Source: a bacterium
GTDB taxonomy: Bacteria > UBP14 > UBA6098 > B30-G16
Length of the DNA stretch: 34,773 nucleotides
Reading direction: 5' to 3'
Assembly: GCA_021159335.1 (NCBI GenBank)
Contig: JAGGRZ010000168.1
Location: forward strand, 1 to 34,773
Shown here: positions 1 through 7,250 of the stretch, piece by piece
Layout of the letters: every line of letters begins with the position of its first letter
Numbering within the stretch: the stretch's first letter is position 1
The notes under the pieces: generated by a model
Database searches by the model: none
Told to the model about the DNA's origin: nothing
What the model saw: only the letters and a program-made list of their open reading frames with translations
Made by a program: the position numbers and the translations under genes

Positions 1-20
1 CGCCGGAAGAATTGGTCGGG

Positions 21-90
21 ACCGCGGGGGGTGAGGTAAAAAATACATATTGCGGATACCGTAGGGAAACGGAAACCGCGGGGGTGAGGT
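21..90. repeat. Two GC-rich direct repeats
   Basis: The motif ACCGC-(G)n-TGAGGT occurs at 21-37 with six G and at 75-90 with five G. A degenerate third piece, GGTCGCGGGG, lies near 102-111. The copies sit in an otherwise AT-rich region upstream of the receiver gene. I cannot tell whether they are a regulatory element, the 3' end of an upstream gene or a dispersed intergenic repeat. The decamer GCGGATACCG at 52-61, between the copies, recurs inverted in the intergenic hairpin at 3037-3049. Confidence 0.45.
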
Positions 91-131
91 GAGAAAATTT
101 TGGTCGCGGGGTAATAAATTAGCTTTTAGTG

Positions 132-160
132 TTGATATTCCTTGCTTTACAAAATGGTAT
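132..160 (+). promoter_or_regulatory. Possible sigma-70-type promoter of the receiver gene
   Basis: TTGATA (132-137) is followed after 17 bases by TGGTAT (155-160), in an AT-rich stretch about 55 bases upstream of the ATG at 216. The -10 match is weak, so this is only a candidate. Confidence 0.3.
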
Positions 161-215
161 TTGATTTTTTGCGATTTTTCCTTAAATAATACTATGAATC
201 CCAAAGGAGGCGTTG

Positions 216-581
216 ATGGCTAAAATTTTAGTTGTGGACGATGAGAAAAACATTCGCGTTCTTTACAAAGAGGAGCTTGAAAGAGAGGGCTATGATGTTA
301 TAACTGCCGCTGACGCGAAAGAAGCGCTTGAGATACTTGAAAAGGAAAAAGTTGACCTCGTTATACTGGACATAAGAATGCCCGGAATGCATGGGATAGA
401 TGCGCTCGAGAAGATGATCGTGAGGAAAAGAGACCTTGCCGTGCTGATAAACACCGCATACGCTGAGTATAAGGATAATTTCCTCACATGGCTTGCCGAG
501 GACTACATAATAAAGTCAAGTGACCTGACCCAGCTTAAAGAAAAAATCCGTCAGGTGCTTCAAAGAAAAGGCAAAATTTAA
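216..581 (+). CDS. Stand-alone response-regulator receiver protein
   Basis: This 121-residue protein is a single REC domain with no output domain. The acidic pair D8-D9 (KILVVDDE), the phosphoacceptor Asp in VILDIRMPG, the Thr in INTAY and the Lys in YIIKSS are all present, so it should accept phosphate from a histidine kinase. I chose the ATG at 216 because AAAGGAGG ends five bases before it; a TTG at 213 in the same frame is too close to that site. It probably works as a phosphorylated adaptor like CheY or Spo0F. No partner kinase is in the window. It lies seven bases upstream of the GT39-type gene, so the two are probably co-transcribed, but that says little about its target. Confidence 0.9.
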   Translation: MAKILVVDDEKNIRVLYKEELEREGYDVITAADAKEALEILEKEKVDLVILDIRMPGMHGIDALEKMIVRKRDLAVLINTAYAEYKDNFLTWLAEDYIIKSSDLTQLKEKIRQVLQRKGKI

Positions 582-588
582 CCTTACA

Positions 589-2028
589 ATGCCCAGGCGA
601 GTCAGAAATTTTTTCCTGATAGCAGTGGCTATCCGATTCGCTCTTATCTTCGTAACGGACATAACCCCTCAGGAAGCTTATTACTGGAATTTCTCCCGCC
701 ACCTTGCCATCGGCTACTTCGACCATCCACCAGTAACCGCATGGACGATATGGTTTTTCACGAAAATTTTCGGCATAAACATCCTCGGAATACGATTCGG
801 GGCATATCTTTATGGTCTGGGTGCGTTATGGTTTTTGTGGCTCATCGCTAAAAAACTCTGGGACGAGAAGGTCGCATTTTATGTGTTGCTTGCTGCTTTT
901 GTCGTTCCGCTGTTCACGACTTCAGGGCTAATTTTCACTCCAGACCCGCCGCTCGTGTTTTTCTGGCTTGCTTTCACATACACATTCATCCTTGCTCTTG
1001 AGAACGGCAGGCTGACTTTTTGGGCTTTATCCGGAATCCTTTGCGGTCTCGCCATGCTTTCCAAATACACGGCTGCATTTCTTTGTCTGGGCGCATTCAT
1101 TCTCATGCTTACGAGAAAAGAGTGGAGGAAATACTTCGTGACGCCGAAACCATATATCGCCGTCATATTATCAATTATCGCTTTTTCACCGGAGATTATA
1201 TGGAACATGAATCATGGCTGGGCAAGTTTCCTTTACCAAAGCGCCCGCAGAGCACACGAACTCAGGCATCTCGACCTTGGTTACTTCTTCGGATACCTTG
1301 GAGCACAGCTTTTCGCCGTGTCGCCCATTTTTTACTATGGCGTCTGGCGGGAATCCATAAGTTCAATTCCCGGAAAGAGCCTCATAAAGCGCGTTATTCT
1401 TGCGTTTACCGTTCCCGCACTCTTTTTCTTCACCGCAGTGGCGCTTTTTTACTGGGTAAAACTCAATTGGCTTATACCAGCATATTTCATTCCAGTGGCG
1501 GCGTTCGTCGCCAATTCTGTTATAAAAGGGAAGAAATTGCACATACTGGGCACCATCATCGCTGGAACAATAACTTTTATCGTATTTCTTGCCATGATAT
1601 TGCCCTTTATTCCCCTTTCTGGTGAGCTTGCATCCACATTCGGCTGGGAGGAGCTTGCTCAGCGGGTCGAGCATGACATGCTGGGAATGCCTGAGGAAAC
1701 ATTCATTTTTGGCGCTGAATACAAGGTCCCCAGTGAACTCGCATACCATCTTAGCGGTCGACCTGAGACTGTAGGCGGACATGTCATAGGCAAGCCGGGA
1801 CTTCAATACGAGTTCTGGTGCGACCCGGAAACATTAATAGGCAAAAACGCTATTTTCGTCCTCGACCCAAGATGGGGCGTTTCCAGAAGAGATGCTGAAA
1901 AACTCATTAAAAAGTATTTCGAGAGGGTGCAGCGAATGGAACCATTAAGAGTATATCGGGGGAAAACACGAGTTACCGTTTTCCAGATATATAGATGCTT
2001 TAATTATAAAGGTCCAGAAAAAGAATAG
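589..2028 (+). CDS. GT39/ArnT-like membrane glycosyltransferase
   Basis: The 479-residue protein is strongly hydrophobic with many membrane segments, and resembles the dolichyl-phosphate-mannose mannosyltransferase (PMT_2/ArnT) superfamily. The N-terminal loop carries QEAYYW and GYFDHPP, which match the conserved acidic/aromatic EAYYW and DHPP motifs of the family. A further motif, TPDPP, lies near residue 125. Such enzymes move a sugar from a polyprenyl-phosphate carrier onto lipid A, glycans or proteins at the periplasmic face. The C-terminal part (about 350-479) is soluble. The substrate cannot be read from sequence. The start ATG at 589 has no clear Shine-Dalgarno site, so translation may be coupled to the receiver gene ending at 581. 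The gene ends seven bases before nadC. Confidence 0.8.
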   Translation: MPRRVRNFFLIAVAIRFALIFVTDITPQEAYYWNFSRHLAIGYFDHPPVTAWTIWFFTKIFGINILGIRFGAYLYGLGALWFLWLIAKKLWDEKVAFYVLLAAFVVPLFTTSGLIFTPDPPLVFFWLAFTYTFILALENGRLTFWALSGILCGLAMLSKYTAAFLCLGAFILMLTRKEWRKYFVTPKPYIAVILSIIAFSPEIIWNMNHGWASFLYQSARRAHELRHLDLGYFFGYLGAQLFAVSPIFYYGVWRESISSIPGKSLIKRVILAFTVPALFFFTAVALFYWVKLNWLIPAYFIPVAAFVANSVIKGKKLHILGTIIAGTITFIVFLAMILPFIPLSGELASTFGWEELAQRVEHDMLGMPEETFIFGAEYKVPSELAYHLSGRPETVGGHVIGKPGLQYEFWCDPETLIGKNAIFVLDPRWGVSRRDAEKLIKKYFERVQRMEPLRVYRGKTRVTVFQIYRCFNYKGPEKE

Positions 2029-2035
2029 GAGCAAT

Positions 2036-2881
2036 ATGGAACTACCAAAAGGTTATATATCTAATGTCGTTCGTAACGCGCTTTCGGAAGATATAGGCAA
2101 AGGCGACATAACCACTAATTCTGTCGTTCCGAGCGGCATCAAAGTAAGAGGAGAGTTTCTCGCAAAATCCAGCGGAGTGATATGCGGACTTTCATTTGCT
2201 GAAACCGCTTTCAGAGTTCTCGATGAAAACATCAAGTTCATTCCCAACATTAACGACGGAGACAATGTTACCATGGGACATATCATAGCAACAGTTGAGG
2301 GAGAAGCGAGAGCAATCCTTTCCGCTGAGCGAAGCGCACTCAATTTTTTGACGCACCTCTCGGGAATAGCTACATTAACGCGAAAATTCGTTGATGCTAT
2401 CTCAGGAACCAAAACAAAAATACTCGACACCCGCAAGACCACCCCGCTTCTTCGACTCGCCGAAAAGTATGCGACTTATTGCGGCGGCGCACAAAATCAC
2501 CGTATAGGGTTGTACGATATGATTCTCGTTAAGGATAACCACATCGCAATAGCCGGCGGAATAAAAAATGCGCTTGATAAGATTTACTCTCAAGGTAAAC
2601 CGAAAGTACCCGTTGAAGTCGAGGTTACCGATTTAAAGCAGCTTGAGACAGCGCTCCTGTATCCTGTCGATAGAATCATGCTCGATAACTTTTCCGTCGA
2701 AAAGGTCAGAGAAGCAATCAAACTGCGAAATAAACTTGGCAGGAATATTCCATTCGAATGCAGCGGTGGAATAACGCTCGAAAACATTCGCGCATACGCT
2801 GAAACAGGAGTCGAATACATATCCATAGGCGCGATAACCCACTCAGCGCAAGCATTGGATATATCGCTTGAAATCTCTTGA
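2036..2881 (+). CDS. nadC: Nicotinate-nucleotide pyrophosphorylase (carboxylating)
   Basis: NadC converts quinolinate and PRPP to nicotinate mononucleotide, CO2 and pyrophosphate in de novo NAD synthesis. The 281-residue length is normal. Recognisable family blocks are EDIGKGDITT near the N-terminus, AERSALNFLTHLSGIAT, the substrate-binding DTRKTTPLLRLAEKYA, KDNHI, and the barrel ends ECSGGI and ISIGAITHSA. An AGGAG site at 2027-2031 precedes the ATG. nadA and nadB are not nearby. It is the last intact gene of a + strand run that includes the receiver and GT39-type genes. Confidence 0.95.
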   Translation: MELPKGYISNVVRNALSEDIGKGDITTNSVVPSGIKVRGEFLAKSSGVICGLSFAETAFRVLDENIKFIPNINDGDNVTMGHIIATVEGEARAILSAERSALNFLTHLSGIATLTRKFVDAISGTKTKILDTRKTTPLLRLAEKYATYCGGAQNHRIGLYDMILVKDNHIAIAGGIKNALDKIYSQGKPKVPVEVEVTDLKQLETALLYPVDRIMLDNFSVEKVREAIKLRNKLGRNIPFECSGGITLENIRAYAETGVEYISIGAITHSAQALDISLEIS

Positions 2882-2886
2882 AATAA

Positions 2887-2991
2887 AATACCGATGAGGA
2901 TGGCAATCCGTTGTCACCGGGGCTTTATGTTTACATAATAACGGTTCATGGTGAACTTGTTTGCGAGGGAACTGTCACGCTGGCGAGGTAA
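2887..2991 (+). pseudogene. 3' remnant of a secreted-protein C-terminal sorting (FlgD-Ig-like) domain
   Basis: An open stretch directly after nadC translates to about 34 residues containing DGNPLSPGLYVYIITV and ending in EGTVTLAR before TAA at 2989-2991. This is the typical last two strands of a FlgD-like/type IX secretion C-terminal domain; compare GRGIYIYVLKL at the end of the C25 protease in this window. There is no start codon or Shine-Dalgarno site, and an in-frame stop (2884-2886) closes it upstream. I read it as the leftover end of a secreted-protein gene whose 5' part was lost. The family assignment rests on the G-x-Y-x-Y pattern only. Confidence 0.6.
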
Positions 2992-3018
2992 GAGATGAAA
3001 TAGTAAAAACCTTAGCTC

Positions 3019-3065
3019 CTGTGGTGCCCAAGGTCCCGCGGTATCCGCGATTAAATCCCCCACAG
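3019..3065. other. Nested inverted repeat between convergent genes
   Basis: An outer pair CTGTGG (3019-3024) / CCACAG (3060-3065) encloses a perfect small hairpin CGCGG-TAT-CCGCG (3037-3049). It starts one base beyond the stop of the TonB-receptor gene on the minus strand and lies between convergent transcription units. It could act as a terminator, but neither strand has a T-run after the stem. Confidence 0.4.
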
Positions 3066-5318
3066 TCAAAATTTTACGCTCAATCCGAATGTCGGGAGCA
3101 GAGGGAACATTCTTATAGCTTCCCTCTGAGGCTGACCCTCCTCGTATGGGTCGTAATAATTTGAATAATAATAGGCATAGATATTCTTTCTGTTGTAAAC
3201 ATTCAGCACCTGCAAAAACCATTCCACTCTCATTTTGCCGTATTCAGCGTGCTTGTAAATCCCAACATCGAGCCTGTGGTATGGTGGAACGCGTTTGTTG
3301 TTATATCCGCCGTAATAATACCGCATTTCCCGCCAGAAAGGGTTGAAATCCGAACCGTTAAGATAGGGCATAACGAACTTTCCTATCGGTTCAGTGTAGG
3401 GCATCCCGGTGGTGTAAACCCAGCCCAGAGACAATGTATAACCTTTGCCAATGTTCTTTTGAAGGAGAATGTTGACCTGATGCCTCTTGTCGTGTTTGGG
3501 ATAAAATGGTTTCCCACCAGCAAACTCCGAAAACTTGTTTATAACATATCCGTGCGAATACGCTACCCACCCCTTAAAACCTTTCAGGTCGAATCTTGCC
3601 ATCAAGTCAACTCCAAAACTTTTTCCCTCCCCCTGATCGAACATCTTCCAGAACACATCGGTAAAATAGGCTTTGTGGCGAAGAACATTGCCGATACGCT
3701 TGTAGTATGCATCCACCGTTATAGGAACGCTGGGAATGTGCTCGGTTTCGATGTGAAAAACCGCATGGTCAGCCCACATAGGCTTTATTCGCTCGTCCGC
3801 CATTACCCATGTGTCAAAAAGCGATATACCCATTTCCTCGAATTTCGGAACCGACATTATAAACTGGTAATACCGCCCAAGCGCAATTTTTGCTCTCGTT
3901 TTTTCATCGATAGTCCGCTGAATTGAAAACCTCGGCGCGAAAAGCTTGTAATGCCCCAACCAGCTGTAATTAGCCCTTAACCCCCCTGAAACACGCCAGA
4001 GCGGGGTTATTCGCCACTCGTCCTGAATGTAACCCGAGACAAGATATGTTTGGTGAAGCCAGCTCCATAGTCGCCCCCCGAAATCAACCACATCAACCCT
4101 GTTTTGAACCGAAAGTCTTTTAGCCACACCACCATACTCTATCGTATGGTTACCTTTAGCCAGCATGAGGTCGGCTCTAAGCGTTAGGTCTCTGACAAAA
4201 TCGTGCATTATCTCAGAACCTGCCCCCTCAAACCTATCGTCGCAATCACTATAAGCTAAAAGAAAGTTGCCGAAATGACCATGCCCAAAAACATGCGAAT
4301 AATTTAGTGAAATCGTCCAATTGCCCCACCCAAGAATGACCGTGTCATCCTCCTCAAGGTCAAATAAATCTTTACCGTAATATCCTGAAATTGAAATTTT
4401 GTCACCGTTGGGAAGGTCCATCGTTACTTTAGAGTGAGCGTCAGTAAAGTGGTATGGAACTTTCTCCGCATCGAGGATATTAAGTTTTTCCATAGCAGCA
4501 GTAATTATGTCAAAATATGTGCGCCGAGCTGCAACCATCCATGTGCCAAAATTACAAAGCGGTCCCTCAAGAAGTCCATGAGTGGAAAGCAAACTCGTCA
4601 TAAACATTCCATGGACGGAATTTCTATTGCCTTCTTTGTTTATCACCTCGATTACCGACCCGACTCTTCCACCCCACCGCGCAGGAAATCCCCCTTTCAC
4701 GAGGTTTACTTCCTTTATAGCATCGACATTAAAAGCGGAAAATACGCCCCCGAGATGATTAACATTGTAAACATCTATCCCGTCGATGGTTACAAGATTT
4801 TCCGAAGGCACACCTCCCCATATGTAGAGCGCCGATGAGAAATCGCTAACTGTTGTCACGCCTGGTAAAAGCTGAAGCGAGCGAAAAAGGTCTGGCTCAG
4901 CAAGCTGTGGAATATCCCTTACAGCGTTATGGTGAACTATTATTTGCCCAACATTTATCGAGCGTTCGCCGAGGTCCCGTCGTCCAAGAACTACCAGCGA
5001 TTCCCCAACTTCAACTGCAGGTGACAATTTTATATTGAGCCTAAGTTTTTCATCGCTTCTCAGAAAGAGCGATACTCTTTTTTCTTTGAAGCCCACATAT
5101 GATACCACCAGCGTATGATGCCCCGCAGGAATACCATCGAGAACGAAAAATCCCTTGAAATTACTTGTTGTGCCAAATTTTTCCCGCTCCAAATAGATAT
5201 TAGCGAACGCCAGCGGCTCACCAGAGATACTGTCCTTAACAAAGCCAGAGATAGTCGCTCCCGAAGAAAGTCTGGTGACAATAAGAATTAGAAGAACTAT
5301 TTTGCTTAATTTGCTCAT
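3066..5318 (-). CDS. TonB-dependent outer-membrane receptor with N-terminal carboxypeptidase-like domain
   Basis: The 750-residue protein begins with a signal peptide (about 1-20). A CarboxypepD_reg-like/CNA-B beta-sandwich follows (about 22-105; ISGFVKDSISGEPLAFANIYL), then a plug domain (about 115-230; QLLPGVTTVSDFSSALYIWG, VTIDGIDVYNVNHLGG). The rest is beta-barrel strands rich in Tyr, Trp and Gly, ending in an aromatic residue (SVKF). The family imports bulky ligands across the outer membrane using TonB-ExbBD energy; the ligand is unknown. There is no SusD partner beside it, so a SusC-type glycan pair is unlikely. It starts 24 bases after aspS and may be read from the same transcript. Confidence 0.9.
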   Translation of the reverse strand: MSKLSKIVLLILIVTRLSSGATISGFVKDSISGEPLAFANIYLEREKFGTTSNFKGFFVLDGIPAGHHTLVVSYVGFKEKRVSLFLRSDEKLRLNIKLSPAVEVGESLVVLGRRDLGERSINVGQIIVHHNAVRDIPQLAEPDLFRSLQLLPGVTTVSDFSSALYIWGGVPSENLVTIDGIDVYNVNHLGGVFSAFNVDAIKEVNLVKGGFPARWGGRVGSVIEVINKEGNRNSVHGMFMTSLLSTHGLLEGPLCNFGTWMVAARRTYFDIITAAMEKLNILDAEKVPYHFTDAHSKVTMDLPNGDKISISGYYGKDLFDLEEDDTVILGWGNWTISLNYSHVFGHGHFGNFLLAYSDCDDRFEGAGSEIMHDFVRDLTLRADLMLAKGNHTIEYGGVAKRLSVQNRVDVVDFGGRLWSWLHQTYLVSGYIQDEWRITPLWRVSGGLRANYSWLGHYKLFAPRFSIQRTIDEKTRAKIALGRYYQFIMSVPKFEEMGISLFDTWVMADERIKPMWADHAVFHIETEHIPSVPITVDAYYKRIGNVLRHKAYFTDVFWKMFDQGEGKSFGVDLMARFDLKGFKGWVAYSHGYVINKFSEFAGGKPFYPKHDKRHQVNILLQKNIGKGYTLSLGWVYTTGMPYTEPIGKFVMPYLNGSDFNPFWREMRYYYGGYNNKRVPPYHRLDVGIYKHAEYGKMRVEWFLQVLNVYNRKNIYAYYYSNYYDPYEEGQPQREAIRMFPLLPTFGLSVKF

Positions 5319-5342
5319 TGAGAATATCAGTGGTGGCGGAGA

Positions 5343-7121
5343 CTAAACTTCCTCGTTCTTGTCTATGATTTTTATTCCCAGCTCTTCAAGCTGTTTGGGG
5401 TCGACTTCCGCAGGAGAGCCATCCATAAGAGATTGAGCTGCAGTAGTTTTTGGGAATGCTATAACATCCCTTATGGACCGTGCACCTGCAAGGATCATGC
5501 AAAGCCTGTCAAACCCGAAAGCTATCCCGCCATGTGGCGGAACCCCATAGCGAAAAGCCTCCAGAAGAAAACCAAATTTCCTCTCAGCTTCATCGGGACC
5601 TATACCTATAAGCGCAAAAATCTTCTTCTGAAGTTGGGGGTCATGGATTCGTATGGAACCGCCAGCGATTTCAAATCCGTCCAGAACGAGGTCGTACGCG
5701 TTGGCGCGAACTGACAGAGGGTCCGTATCAAGTTTTGGTATGTCCTCCGGCACAGGTGATGTGAACGGATGGTGTTTTGGCGTTATGCCCGTAGGGCCCT
5801 CTTCGCTCGGCTCAAAAAGCGGGAAGTTAACGATCCATAATGCCTCGTGGCGACTTCTATCAACCAAATCAAGCTCGTCTGCAAGCATCTTACGCAATCC
5901 ACCCAAAACCTTGGCGGCTATATCTGCTGAATCCGCTACGAAAAACAACATGGAACCGTCCACGAGCTCGTCTCCGCAAATTTCGGCAAGTGTCTTCTTG
6001 AAACCCTCGCTTAAGAATTTAGCCACCCCGCCCTCGAACTCGCCAGCGGAAAACTTCATCGTGGCGAGCCCTTTTGCACCCCATTCAACAGCGAGCTTGG
6101 TTAGCTGGTCTATTTTCTTTCTCGAAAACGAAGCGGCTTTAGGTACTGGGAGAACCCTCACGACACCCCCACCTCTTGCCACATCCTCGAAAACTCTAAA
6201 CCCACATTCTGAGGCAATGTCTGTAACATCGTGAATCACAAATGGAATTCGTGTATCGGGTTTGTCAGTTCCGAAACGAGCCATAGCTTCTTCATACGAT
6301 AGCCTTGGAAGTGGTAAAGGCAGCACATAGTCTATGGTCTTAAGCATAATGTGTGAAAGAAGCCTTTCGGAAAGGTCCATAACATCCTCTTTCTCCACGA
6401 ACGACATCTCTAAATCTATTTGAGTGAATTCAGGCTGTCTGTCCTGTCTGAGGTCTTCGTCACGGAAACATCTCGCGAGTGAGTAATACCTGTCAAGCCC
6501 CGCAACCATTAAAGTTTGCTTGTAAAGCTGCGGTGATTGAGGTAGAGCGTAGAACTTGCCGTGCCAATTGCGACTCGGAACCAAGAAGTCCCTTGCACCC
6601 TCGGGTGTGCTGCGAACCAGATAAGGCATCTCAATCTCTACGAAACCCTCTGAATCGAGAAATTCCCGCGTTGCTGAAGCTGCTTTATGCCTTATGATGA
6701 GGTTGCGTTGCATAACGCGTCGTCTGAGGTCAAGATACCTATAACGCAGTCTCAGTTCCTCGCTGGCGTTAACATCATCCTTTATAACGAAAGGCGGAAC
6801 CTCGGAGCGACTTAATACAGTTAACTCTTCGGCAATTATTTCTATGTCACCTGTGGGCATTTTCGGATTTCGCGCCTCTTTGGGACGGAGAACGACTGTT
6901 CCAAGGATAGATACCACATCCTGTGAACGAAGCGATTCCGCATTTTCGAGCAGTTCCTTGTTTTTCGGCTGGAATGTTACTTGCACATCGCCATATCTAT
7001 CACCCACTACCACGAAGAGCACCCCTCCAAAGCTCCTTTTGTGCTGCACCCAACCTGCTATTCTAACCTGCATGCCAGCGTGCTCGCGCCTTAACTCGCC
7101 ACATTTATGCGTTCGATACAT
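5343..7121 (-). CDS. aspS: Aspartyl-tRNA synthetase (bacterial type)
   Basis: AspS charges tRNA with aspartate. The 592-residue length and domain order fit bacterial AspRS: an N-terminal OB fold (1-about 105), the class II core with motif 2 (CFRDEDLRQDRQPEFTQID), a GAD insertion (about 285-415), and motif 3 (GGIAFGFDRLCMILAG). The start is preceded by GGAGAAGG. At position 31, where the literature separates tRNA-Asp-specific (Leu) from non-discriminating (His) enzymes, this protein has Phe; residue 81 is Lys. Whether it also charges tRNA-Asn is therefore unclear. The TonB receptor gene follows 24 bases downstream. Confidence 0.97.
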   Translation of the reverse strand: MYRTHKCGELRREHAGMQVRIAGWVQHKRSFGGVLFVVVGDRYGDVQVTFQPKNKELLENAESLRSQDVVSILGTVVLRPKEARNPKMPTGDIEIIAEELTVLSRSEVPPFVIKDDVNASEELRLRYRYLDLRRRVMQRNLIIRHKAASATREFLDSEGFVEIEMPYLVRSTPEGARDFLVPSRNWHGKFYALPQSPQLYKQTLMVAGLDRYYSLARCFRDEDLRQDRQPEFTQIDLEMSFVEKEDVMDLSERLLSHIMLKTIDYVLPLPLPRLSYEEAMARFGTDKPDTRIPFVIHDVTDIASECGFRVFEDVARGGGVVRVLPVPKAASFSRKKIDQLTKLAVEWGAKGLATMKFSAGEFEGGVAKFLSEGFKKTLAEICGDELVDGSMLFFVADSADIAAKVLGGLRKMLADELDLVDRSRHEALWIVNFPLFEPSEEGPTGITPKHHPFTSPVPEDIPKLDTDPLSVRANAYDLVLDGFEIAGGSIRIHDPQLQKKIFALIGIGPDEAERKFGFLLEAFRYGVPPHGGIAFGFDRLCMILAGARSIRDVIAFPKTTAAQSLMDGSPAEVDPKQLEELGIKIIDKNEEV

Positions 7122-7250
7122 ATCCTTCTCCCTGATTGCTTGAAAATAAACACATACAGCTCAAAATCAATGTAGAAAATTTGGGCTTTATAGCAAACTT
7201 TTATTCCGTTTCAGTTGCGCTTAAAACTTTTTTGAGCAAATTTTTACTGT

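Noticed and set aside
155-172. Possible sigma-54 promoter (TGG...TTGC) upstream of the receiver gene
   Set aside because: The GG to GC spacing is 13 bases, not the required 10.
5653-6234. Long + strand reading frame inside aspS
   Set aside because: It is antisense to a full-length, well-conserved aspartyl-tRNA synthetase, and its Ser/Pro-rich product has no recognisable motif.
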